NCBI GenBank assembly: GCA_034359265.1
Contig: CP136891.1
Location: 44,756,001-44,820,000 of the forward strand
Length of the DNA: 64,000 nt
Source of the DNA: Canna indica
Lineage: Eukaryota; Streptophyta; Magnoliopsida; Zingiberales; Cannaceae
Reading direction: 5' to 3'
The position numbers and the translations under genes were made by a program. Below the pieces are notes generated by a model. It was given only the letters and a program-made list of their open reading frames with translations. It was not told where the DNA came from and did not search any database. The stretch's first letter is position 1. Every line of letters starts with the position of its first letter. Of this stretch, positions 32,705 through 42,400 are shown piece after piece.

Positions 32705-33065
32705 TGTTATAACCAAAATTTTTTGATTATATTTATTATGAATTTTTATTATGAAGAATTGATTCTCGAATCGGACTTAAAATGAGTTTATTATGAATTT
32801 TTCTAGTCGAGTTAGAAGTAAGGGGTAAAATAGTATGAGTTATGTGAATTTTGCTTGCATAAATAGATTTATTTAATTTTATGTTGTGTTGCATGATGGT
32901 TTAATTATGTGCATCTATTGGATGATTATGTGGAGAATGAAATTAATTAAGTTAATTAAGTTAGTAGGTTTGGGTTCGGATTCGGCTTGAGATGGATATG
33001 GGTTGAATAAAGGGTATAGATGGCTTAGGGTTGAGGAGGGAGTATAAACCCCCTCCCCTTGGCTT

Positions 33066-33087
33066 GTGGCTCCCTATTTGGAGCCAC
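33066..33087 (+). promoter_or_regulatory. inverted repeat beside the predicted transcription start of B
   Basis: GTGGCTCC and GGAGCCAC pair perfectly around a 6-base loop, about 20 bases after the TATA box. Element A has GCGGCTCC/GGAGCCGC here: both sides of the second pair differ, so pairing is kept. Element C and the solo LTR have GTGCGGCTC/GAGCCGCAC. Confidence 0.75.
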
Positions 33088-33418
33088 CCAACCTAATTGA
33101 GAAGAGGAGCCAGCCGACAACCAAGCCGCCAGCCGCCCCTCTCCTCTCTCCCCTTGGAGCTGCTGCCAGCAAGAGCCGAGCCGCCCAAGCCTTCCCCCTT
33201 CTCCTTCCTTTCCTTCTTCCTCCCCTTTGGAGCCGAGCCAAGAGGAGCCAGCTGAACCCAGCCCCTCTCTCTTCCTCTCTCTCCCTCTCTCCTAAAGCCG
33301 GCGGCTTGAGGTGAGCCGCTGCCCCTTCTCTTCCCCTTCTTGGGTTGAGCCATCATCTTTGAAGCCAGATTCGATGGCCACGTCTGGGATTTCTCCTTAT
33401 TTCATCCTTCCTAATTAG

Positions 33419-35100
33419 GTGAGTGGTTTTACCCTCCTTCTTCCGGGTTTCTTCGAGTTCTTGAAACCAATCTTAAAGGCTATTGAAATCTTGAATTGTT
33501 TTCCGATGATTTCTTGAATTCTCGACGTGCTTTCTGTGTGCCGCGTTTGAGGAGGCCCTAAACACTTTCCTAAGAGGTTCGGCAGCCCTAGGATGGCCCT
33601 AGGGGTGATCAGCCAAGGGTGGAGCAAGGGTGCCCTCAAGGTGTTTGATGAAATGCCTAAGTGAGGGATCTTGATTATCTTGTAGTTTATATCTCAAATT
33701 GATGATTAAAATGAGTTCTTTTATGATCAAGCATGCTTAGTATTTAATCTGTGATTTTAGGAGAAAATCATGTTTTATGAAAATTAGGATCTTGATGTGG
33801 ATGCCATGAAGGTTTTTGCAAGATGGTTTCTTGATTTAAATGTTTGATCTTAAAGATTGTTCTTGATTAAATATGATGGTAGTGATTTATAATCTTGTTT
33901 AAAAATATGGTTTTTGTGAGAATTATCTAAATGTTATAATTCTGATATATTAGGGAATTAAGGATTTAATTTATGTGAATTTTCGGATTTATTTTTATGA
34001 CATGCTGAAAATTCAATGTTGCTGGAATTTTATGCTGAGATGATGAATCTGTGCTATTTTTTGTAATGCTTACTGTGATGTTGTATTTCTCTAAACATAG
34101 TCGTGTAACCTATTGTTTCGACCGGAAAATCTAGTTTGGAAACATAGGACACACTCTGGAGACAAGATTCGGATTAGATACATTGGTTTCGGACAGATCA
34201 GTAAGCTAAAATGAAACCTAATTGTGGTGAACTAAATTTTAATTGCATAATTAAAATTTGGTTAAAGGGTTAGCATAATCTGTTATGAACCAACATGAGA
34301 AGTTTATGCATGAAATAAAACCACACGGGTTTATGACACTACGGGTCTAGGAGTTGGGATCGGTTATTGGAGTGTTTGAGATACTTTCCAATAGGACCAC
34401 CCATGAGACACCGTAGGAAAGGCATGACTTAGATCATGGTGTGTCATATCTTTATGAATGACGGAGAGGCTCGTCGCGGAGCCTGATTGCGGGCTAGGCC
34501 CGGAAGGTTGGATGACGCATTCCCAACCTGTAGAACAAGTTCGAAGGGCCTTTCCCGATTGTTCTGGCTTCGGCCTCGTGGGATAAGTTTGGAGGGCCTA
34601 GTCGATTATCCCCGAGGTGGTATTAAGGAATAAATTCGGAGGGCCTTTTCCGATTATTCCTGTGATATCTTTTAAGAGTAAGCTCGGAGGGCCTACCTGA
34701 TTACTCTTATGATATCTTAAAGTGACAAGTTTGGATGGGCGAATCCCGACTGTCCCTACGCGTCTAGTGGAGCAAGTTCGGAGGGCCTTTCCCGATTGCT
34801 CCTGAGTTTATTTATACTTGGATAAGCTCGGAGGGCCTTCCCGATTATCCTAGTATGTGTTGTTTGCCTTAGGGCATGGTAGGCTTAGGCCTGTGGTTCT
34901 TCACCATTTGGGTGTTGGTTGCCTTCGGGCAGGTGATGGCCGGATGGCCTATTAGTAGGTCACTCCCTTGTGACCTTTTCTTGCTTGAGTCAGGAGTTTT
35001 ACCTTATGTATCTTATCTGTGATGTTTGTTTTTATGAGGGTTGGTAGAATCGCTCTCTGATTTCTTTGAGCTCACCCGTTGTCGTTGTTTTATTTTGTAG
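33419..35100 (+). other. predicted intron in the LTR leader of B
   Basis: Donor AG/GTGAGTGG and acceptor TTTTATTTTGTAG/AGCCTGACC bound 1682 bases. The right LTR has the same at 40975-42649. Splicing would remove the hairpin array and most upstream ATGs from the leader. Confidence 0.6.
34506..34851 (+). repeat. hairpin array in the 5' LTR of B
   Basis: Eight units about 47 bases apart. In the RNA sense a unit reads GGAATAA-ATTCGGAGGGCC-TTTTCCGA-TTATTCC. Arms: GGTTGG/CCAACC, GAACAA/TTGTTC, GGATAA/TTATCC (twice), GGAATAA/TTATTCC, AGTAA/TTACT, GACAA/TGTC, GAGCAA/TTGCTC. Confidence 0.85.
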
Positions 35101-35377
35101 AGCCTGACCGATGAGGTGGGCTGGAGCACTTGGCGCAGCTAGAGGGCAGAGGAGCTACATGATCTCATAGCAGTCCTAGTTAGGGGTCATAGTCGAGTCT
35201 ATAGTAGATTGTCATGCACTGTTGTTTTGGTATTTAGAGTTGTAGTCATGTGGGGACATTCATGTTTTTTTTATTCACTCTGTTATTTGTTAAAAGAACT
35301 GTTGCTCGGTTAGGTTGTGGGGTATAGGCATGTATGCCTTGGTCGGTCACGTGACCCTATATTTGGGGCGTGATAAT

Positions 35378-35390
35378 GAGGTATCAGAGT
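35378..35390 (+). promoter_or_regulatory. primer binding site of B
   Basis: GAGGTATCAGAGT, two changes from the initiator tRNA-Met complement TGGTATCAGAGC. Confidence 0.8.
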
Positions 35391-35587
35391 ATGTGGTTCG
35401 GTCTGACTACGACCTAGAGTTGTCACCGTATAGGGATTGCTAGCATGTCAGTATACGGTAGGGGTATGCTATAAGATCAATGGGCTAAGTCTGCACCTTA
35501 GTGTGACTTGTGGTTTGTTTATTTAACGACTTAGGGTGAATTGGATTGTTTAAAATTTGATATTTTCTTTATGGTGATTCCAAATCG

Positions 35588-36690
35588 ATGGAGGCTTTTG
35601 ATGCCGCGACGAGCGGTAGTGACAGCAACTGAACTGAGCGCCGAGGCCGAGGCCGAGGCTGGGGCCGGGGTCGTGGGAGACCATCGCAGGTCCGAGAGGA
35701 TGTGGGACAGGATCCCATGATTGTTTACTTGCAGGCCCGAGTGGCTGAGCTGACTGAGGCGCTCCGTAGGGGGTAGGAGCTGAGGCAGCAGCCACAACCA
35801 GTACCAGCAGTACCCGCAGCACCAGAAGCGGTCCAGCCAGTAGCACTGGTGGTCAGAGCCCCCAGAGCACCTTCATATGCAGATTTTGTTGCATTCAGGC
35901 CACCAGAGTATATAGGGACAGATCAGCGGATGGAGGTCACCAGTTTCCTAGGAGATTGCTATGAGCTGTGCAGGGAGCTAAGTTGTTCTTCTGAGACGAT
36001 CGCTCGACTGATCGGGTTACAACTGAGAGGTCCAGCCAAGGATTGGCTTCACACCTGGAGGGACCGCAGAGTAGCAGATACACCACCCCCTACCTAGGAG
36101 GAGTTTAGAGCTGCTATGGTGCAAAAGTACCTGCCGATGAGCTTCCAAGATAGGCGGGCGAAAGAGTTCGAGCTACTGCATCAACGGGCAGTATGTTGGT
36201 GGCAGATTATGAGATGGAGTTTACTTGGCTCTCGAAGTACCATCCCACCTTGATAGCCACGGAGACCGCTAGGATCAAGAGGCTTGTTGAGGGGTTGAGG
36301 CCGTAGATCGCCAGACTGGTCCATTACACCGAGGACACTTCCTTTGGTCGTGTTGTAGATGAGGCGCCCCAAAAGGAGGCGCTGGTACCGACAAACAGGC
36401 ATGATGGTTTCCAAAAAAAAAAGTTTAAGCCCCAGCCTTCGGGGGAGGGGGGTTGGCCAGCTCACTCAGAGGGGACTTTTATGACAGCAAATCCACCGCA
36501 AGGCGAAGGTCATAATAGTTCCAAAGGCCACATGGGTTCAGGACCAGTGGCGTCATCTGGAGGTTCGCAGTGGAGATATGGGCCGCAGTAGTATAACCGA
36601 TGTCGCAGGAGGCATTGGGGGCTTGCTGGGGATGTTCGGATGTATGTTTCAGTTGTGGGTAGACTGGTCATTACAAAAAGGATTGTCCTA
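35588..36690 (+). pseudogene. gag: element B Gag
   Basis: Starts MEAFDAATSGSDSN at 35588 and has the same GRGRGWGRGRGRP low-complexity start as A. The capsid core (35849-36097) has FLGDCYELC and RGPAKDWLHTWRDRR. In-frame stops occur near 35635, 35775 and 36095, and a frameshift near 36180. The CCHC knuckle (36645-36686) keeps its four ligands, but a TAG lies inside it, after CFSCG. Confidence 0.88.
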
Positions 36691-36876
36691 GCAAGGGCAG
36701 TCAGCAGTCTGATCAGACTAGAGGAAAGGCACCGATGTTAGTGGGTTCCATAGCGCAAAGGGGTCAGACTCAAGGAGGAGGCCAGCGAGCTAGTGGTTCA
36801 GAGAGGCCCGCTGCACGGATGTTTGCTATGAACCAAGAGGGCGCTGAGGCGTCCAGGGCAGTGGTGTCAGGTAATA

Positions 36877-37527
36877 TTGTTGTTGGGTCTGCCATTGCAT
36901 ATCTTTTTATTTGATTCGGGTGCTACGCAATCTTTTGTAAATGTTTTGTTTGCTGCTAAGTTGTCAGGGGTACCTTCTGTGCTTGAGTTACCTCTTGTGG
37001 TGTCTATGCCTATGGGCATTTATATGATGGCAGAGACAGTCTTTCAGGGCTTCGAGATGGTCATATGTATGCATGTGTTGATAGCCGACTTGACACTTCT
37101 GCCGATACTAGAGCTTGACAAAATTTTAGGCATGGATTGGTTGGCGGATCATTTCACCTCAATGGATTTCAGGGCTAAGACTGAGACCTTCGGTATGCTT
37201 GGATTGCCCCAGTTTACCTTCCAGGATGAGGGAAGGGGAGAGCCGTTGATGACGATTTCAGCTCTTAAGGCTCAGAAGCTACTTCTGGGCAGTTGCCAGT
37301 CCTTCTTGGCCTTTGTGTCTATGGCAGAGGAAGGCGAAGGTGCAGCTAGGGACATCGGGGGAATGCACGTGGTGTGCGGGTTATCTGATGTGTTTATGGA
37401 GGAGTTGTCAGGGTTGCCTCCAAAGAGGGAGATCGAATTTTGTATTGATTTGCTGCCAGGGGTGAAACTGATCTCCATTCCTCTATACCGGATGGTACCA
37501 GCTGAGTTGAGGGAGTTGAAGTCCTAG
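36877..37527 (+). pseudogene. pol: element B protease
   Basis: 216 codons with the aspartic protease active site FDSGATQSF, then ILGMDWLADHF about 80 residues on, the SFLAFVSMAE linker and IEFCIDLLPGVKLISIPLYRM leading to RT (the last word longer in the sequence; key part IEFCID). It ends at a TAG where relatives read on. The protease itself looks structurally complete. Confidence 0.87.
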
Positions 37528-38180
37528 TTGCAGGAGCTGCTTGAGTTGGGTTTCGTTCGCCCAAGTGTTTCTCCTTGGGGTGCTCCAGTGCTCTTTGTGA
37601 AAAAGAAAGATGGGTCCATGCAGATGTGCATTGATTATCGGTAGCTTAATAAGGTAACGGTGAAGAATCGATACCCGCTTCCCAGGATTGATGATTTGTT
37701 TGATCAACTTCAGGGAGCTGAGTGGTTTTCTAAGATTGACCTGCGGTCAGGGTATCATCAGTTGAGGATCCAGGATAGTGACGTCCCTAAGACTACTTTT
37801 AGGTCGAGGTATGGGCACTTTGAGTTCTTAGTGATGTCCTTCGGGCTGACTAATGCACCTACAACATTTATGGATCTAATGAACTAAGTGTTCAGGAAAT
37901 TCTTGGATAAATTCATAATTGTGTTCATTGATGATATTTTGATTTATTCCAGGAGCATGGAGGAGCATGCTGAGCACTTGAGGGTAGTTCTGGAAAGTCT
38001 CAGGGAGCACCGATTGTATGCTATGTTCTCCAAGTGCGAGTTCTTGCTGGAGAGTGTGGGGTTCCTTGGCCATGTGGTGTCTAGGGAAGGGGTAAAGGTG
38101 GACCCCGCAAAGATAGAAGCAGTTCAGAATTGGAAAAGGTCGACTAATATCATAGAGATCCGTAGTTTTCCTGGGGTTGG
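37528..38180 (+). pseudogene. pol: element B reverse transcriptase
   Basis: Contains [20 protein letters not shown]-stop-[26 protein letters not shown] and [11 protein letters not shown] with the two catalytic aspartates. Stops: within DYRQLNK (about 37642) and after FMDLMN (37885-37887). The first aspartate-bearing motif KIDLRSG is intact, so damage is limited to nonsense changes. Confidence 0.9.
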
Positions 38181-38710
38181 TAGGTTATTACAAAAATTTG
38201 TGGAGAATTTCTCCAGGATTGCCGCGCCATTGACCCGCCTGACTGAGAAGAATGTCAAGTTTGAATGGGACAGTAAGTTCGAAGAGAGCTTTCTGAAGCT
38301 CAAGGACTGCTTGACATCAGCGCCAATTCTAGCAGTGCCTTCGGGCTCGGGAAGGTTTGTTGTTTATTGTGATGCCTCTTGGGTCGGCTTGGGTTGTGTG
38401 TTGATGCAGAATGGCAGGGTGATAGCTTATGCCTCCAGGCAGTTGAAGGTTCACGAGAAGAATTACCTCACCCATGATCTTCAGCTAGCAGTGGTGGTGT
38501 TCGTATTGAAGCTGTGGCGTCACTACATTTATGGCGAGGCTTGTGAGGTATACACTAATCATAAGAGCCTCCAGTATTTGCTCACCCAGATGGAGTTGAA
38601 GGACTATGACTGCACTATCATGTACCATCCAGGGAAGGCCAATTTGGTGGCCGATGCTTTGAGTAGGAAGTCTATGGGCGGCCTGGCACATTTGGGCGTT
38701 CAGGAGGAGG
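38181..38710 (+). pseudogene. pol: element B RNase H
   Basis: Follows RT in the same frame (37888-38880). Motifs: VVYCDASWVGLGCVL, YTNHKSLQYLL (relatives have YTDHK, so this acidic residue is changed) and HPGKANLVADALSRK. The RQRRWLELL segment before [12 protein letters not shown] is deleted in frame. Confidence 0.87.
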
Positions 38711-38713
38711 TCG

Positions 38714-39480
38714 TTGGCTCAGGATTTGGCCCTATGTTTGGATGGTGGGGCAGCATTGTCAGTATCAGATTTTGGTGCTACATACACTATGCATCCGGGA
38801 GCCACGAAGATATACCGGGATCTAAGGCAGAATTATTGGTGGAAAGACATGAAAAGAGAAGTGGCCGAGTTTGTGTCTAAGTGCCTGGTGTGTCAGCAGG
38901 TGAAGGATGAGCATTTGAAGCTGGCAGGGTTGCTCTAGAACCTAGAAGTACTAGAGTGGAAATGGGAGAAGATAACCATGGATTTTGTGAAAGGATTGCC
39001 AAAGTCTGGGAAGGGCAATGATTCTATTTGGGTAGTGGTGGATTGCCTAACCAAGACTTCGCATTTTACAACATGGTGTTCTTGTGATGATCATCTCAGA
39101 TCGGGATACTCAGTTCACAGCTCATTTTTGCCAGTCCTTCCAGAAGGCTTTGGGCACTCAGGTTCGGTTTAGTACTGCGTTTCACACTCGGACAGATGGT
39201 TAGTCGAAACGGACAATTCAGACGCTGGAGGATATGCTGAGAGCATGCGTCCTTGATTTGGAGGGCAGTTGGGAGAGGCACTTACCTCTGATTGAGTTTG
39301 CCTATAATAACAGCTATAACAGCAGCATCGGGATGGCTCTATTTGAGGCATTGTATGGGCGGAGATGTAGGTCGCTCGTAGGCTGGTTTGAGGCAGGGGA
39401 TTCCCTCATGATGGGACCTGACCTGGTAGTAGAAAAGGTGAAGTTAATCAAGGAGAGACTGTTGGTAGCTTAGAGTCGCC
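38714..39480 (+). pseudogene. pol: element B integrase
   Basis: The zinc-binding part [17 protein letters not shown] ... CLVCQQ is readable in the frame 38714-38938. The core follows with MDFVKGLPKS, then a deletion of roughly 70 bases after TKTSHF. In other frames SDRDTQF (second aspartate kept) and TDG-stop-SKRTIQTLED come next, with lysine where the third catalytic glutamate should be, as in element A. The frame 39234-39473 continues with EFAYNNSYNSSIG and YGRRC. Confidence 0.87.
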
Positions 39481-39485
39481 AGAAG

Positions 39486-39959
39486 ATGTATGCGGATGAA
39501 AAGGCCAGGGAGGTAGAGTTTGCTGAGGGGGACATGGTGTTCCTCAAGGTTTCCCCTATGAAAGGGGTTGTGAGATTTGGTGAGAAAGGAAAGCTAAGCC
39601 CTAGGTTTATTGGGTCGTTTCCAATTCTTAGGCGCAGGGGAGCTGTGGCCTATGAGTTGGCCTTACCTCATAGTATGGATCTATTACATCCAGTATTCCA
39701 TGTGTCTATGCTGAAAAAGTATATTCGGGATGAGTCCCATGTGATTGAGCCTACCGCAGTGGAGGCGAATTCAGCAGTCTCCTATGAGGAGCGGCCAGTT
39801 GAGGTGCTAGATCGTCAAATCATAAAGTTGAGGTCCAAGAAGATCCCCTTGGTTAAGGTCAGATGGGTGCACCATTCCAGCCAGGAGGCCACCTGGGAGG
39901 TGGAGCAGGATATGAGGGAGCATTATCCTTCATTGTTCGATGATTTGGTGAGTTCTTAA
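39486..39959 (+). pseudogene. pol: element B integrase C-terminus with chromodomain-like tail
   Basis: 157 codons, same length as in A, with KGVVRFGEKGKLSPRF, VHPVFHVSMLKKY-like LHPVFHVSMLKKY and the chromodomain-like VKVRWVHHSSQEATWE. No internal stop. It ends 48 bases before the right LTR. Confidence 0.87.
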
Positions 39960-39993
39960 TTTTTCTTTCTGAAATACGAGAACGAATTTTCTT

Positions 39994-40007
39994 TAAGGAG
40001 GGAGGAT
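39994..40007 (+). promoter_or_regulatory. polypurine tract of B
   Basis: AAGGAGGGAGGAT directly before the right LTR, identical to that of A. Confidence 0.92.
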
Positions 40008-40566
40008 TGTAATATCCTACATATTTAATTATATTCTTTTCCTTATGGTTGTGTTGCCAGCCTAGCGGACTAGTTTGAGGTTGAGCTTAGTCGACTCATG
40101 GTCCGGTGCGAGCATGCGAGCTCGGGTAAGTAGGATATGAGTTATTTGAATTTTGCTTGCATAAATAGATTTATTTAATTTTATGTTGTGTTGCATGATG
40201 GTTTAATTATGTGCATGTATTGGATGGTTATGTGGAGAATTGAATTAATTAAGTTAATTAAGTTAGCGGGTTCGGGTTTGGCTTGAGATGGATGCGGGTT
40301 GAATAAAGGGTATGGAGGGGTTAGGGTTGAGGAGGGAGTATAAACCCCCCCCCCCCCTTGGCTTTTGGCTCCCTATTTGGATCCACCCAACCTAATTGAG
40401 AAGAGGAGCCAGCCGCCAGCCGCCCCCCTCCTCCTTCCTCCCCTTTGGAGCCGAGCCGAGAGGAGCCAGCCGAAGCCAGCCCCTCGCGCTTCCTCTATCT
40501 CCCTCTCTCCTCAAGTCGGCGGCTTGAGGTGAGCCGCCGCCCCTTCTCTTCCCCTTCTTGGAGTGA

Positions 40567-40898
40567 TGTTAAGAAATTAGTGGGCCTAACTCATCCCAAA
40601 AGCTAGCTCGTGAGGGGAGGATTGTCCAAACTATTTAAAGGCTATCTTGGCCATATTTTAACCAATGTGGGACTTTAACACACCCCCATCACGCCCAGGA
40701 TTGGACATCTGAAGCGTGGAGTTTTGCATGACTGGACATCTACGGGTGGCACAATATCAACCACAGGATAGGCTCTGATACCATGTTAAGAAATTAGTAG
40801 GCCTAACTCATCCCAAAAGCTAGCTCATGAGGAGAGGAATGCCCAAACTATTTAAAGGCTACCTTGGCCATATTTTTAACCAATGTGAGACTTTAACA
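40567..40898 (-). mobile_element. complete TRIM inside the LTR of B
   Basis: 332 bp. LTRs of 114-115 bp (40567-40680, 40784-40898), TGTTAAGAAATTAG...GACTTTAACA. Primer site TGGTATCAGAGCC on the minus strand (40771-40783), purine tract GATGGGGGTG next to the left LTR. Target duplication AGTGA/ATTGA with one change. The left LTR of B shows the empty site at about 33345. Confidence 0.93.
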
Positions 40899-42080
40899 AT
40901 TGAGCCGTCATCTTTGAAGCTGGATTCGAGGGCCATCGTCGAGGATTTCTCCTTATTTCATCCTTCCTAATTAGGTGAGTGGTTTTACCCTCCTTTCGGG
41001 TTTCTTCGAGTTCTTGAAGCCAATCTCGAAGGCTATTGAAATCTTGAATTGTTTTTCGACGATTTCTCGAAATCTCGACGTGCTTTCTGTGTGCCATGTT
41101 TGAGGAGGCCCTAAACCCTTCCCCAAGGGGTTCGTCAGCCCTAGCATAGTCCTAGGGGTGCTCGGCCAAGGGTGGAGGAAGGGTGCCCTCAAGGTGTTCG
41201 ATGAAATGCCTAAGTGAGGGGTGTTGATTATCTTGTAGTTTATATCTCAAATTGATGATTAAAATGAGTTCTTTTATGATCAAGCATGCTTAGTATTTAA
41301 TCTGTAATTTTTGGAGAAAATCATGTTTTATGAAAATTAGGATGTTGATGTTGAGGCCATGAATGTTTTTGCAAGATGGTTTCTAGATTTAAAAGCTTGA
41401 TCTTAAATATTGTTCATGATTAAAGATGAGGGTAGTGATTTATAATCTTGTTTAAAAATATGGTTTTTGTGAGAATTATCTAAATGTTCTGATATGTTTG
41501 GGAATTAAGGATTTAATTTCTGTGAATTTTCAGATTTATTTTCATGACATGCTGAAAATTCAATGTTGCTGGAATTTTATAATGAGATGATGAATCTGTG
41601 ATTTTTTTGTAATGCTTACTGTGGTGTTTGTATTTCTCTGAATATAGTCATGTAACCTATCGTTTCGACCAGAATACCTAGTTTGGAAACATAGGACACT
41701 CCTTGGAGACAAGATTCAAATTAGATACATTGGTTTTGGGCAGAACAGTAAGCTAAAACAAAACCCTAATTGTAGTGAACTAAATTTTAATTGCATAATT
41801 AAAATTGGGTAAAATGGTTAGCATAATCTGTTATGAACCAACATGAGAAGTTTATGCATAAAATAAAATCACACGGGTTTATGACACTACGGGTCTAGGA
41901 GTTAGGATCGGATATTGAAGTGTTTGAGACACTTTCCAATAGGACCACCTATGAGACACCGTAGGAAAGGCATGACTTAGGTCATGGTGCACCATTTCTT
42001 TATGAATGGCGGAGAGGCTCGTCGAGGAGCCGGATTGCGGGCTAGGCCCGGGAGATTGGATGGCACATTCCCAACCTACA

Positions 42081-42400
42081 GAACAAGTTCGGAGGGCCTT
42101 TCCCGATTGTTCTGGTTTTGGCCTCGTGGGATAAGTTCGGAGGGCCCACCCCGATTATCCTCGAGGTCGTATTAAGGAATAAGTTCAGAGGGCATTTCCC
42201 GATTATTCCTGTGATATCTTTTAAGAGTAAGCTCGGAGGGCCTACTTGATTACTCTTATGATATCTTAAAGTGTTAAGTTCGGATGGGCGAATCCCGACT
42301 GTCCCTACGCGTCTAGTGGAGCAAGTTCGGAGGGCCTTTTCCGATTGCTCCTGAGTTTATTTATACTAGGATAAGCTCGGAGGGCCTTCCCGATTATCCT
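42081..42400 (+). repeat. hairpin array in the 3' LTR of B
   Basis: Seven units aligned with 34533-34851, arms again complementary (GAACAA/TTGTTC, GGATAA/TTATCC, GGAATAA/TTATTCC, AGTAA/TTACT, GAGCAA/TTGCTC). Confidence 0.85.

Larger units (their letters stand above)
32705..35375 (+). repeat. 5' LTR of element B
   Basis: From about 32821 it follows the right LTR closely. The start TGTTATAACC at 32705 gives nearly the expected length but differs from TGTAATATCC at 40008. Landmarks: TATAAA 33043-33048, inverted repeat GTGGCTCC...GGAGCCAC 33066-33087, donor at 33419, hairpin array, acceptor at 35099-35100, end GCGTGATA. Confidence 0.75.

Noticed and set aside
33066..33356. Overlapping plus and minus frames rich in Pro, Ser, Arg and Gly
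   Set aside because: LTR leader of element B with skewed composition, open on both strands by chance.
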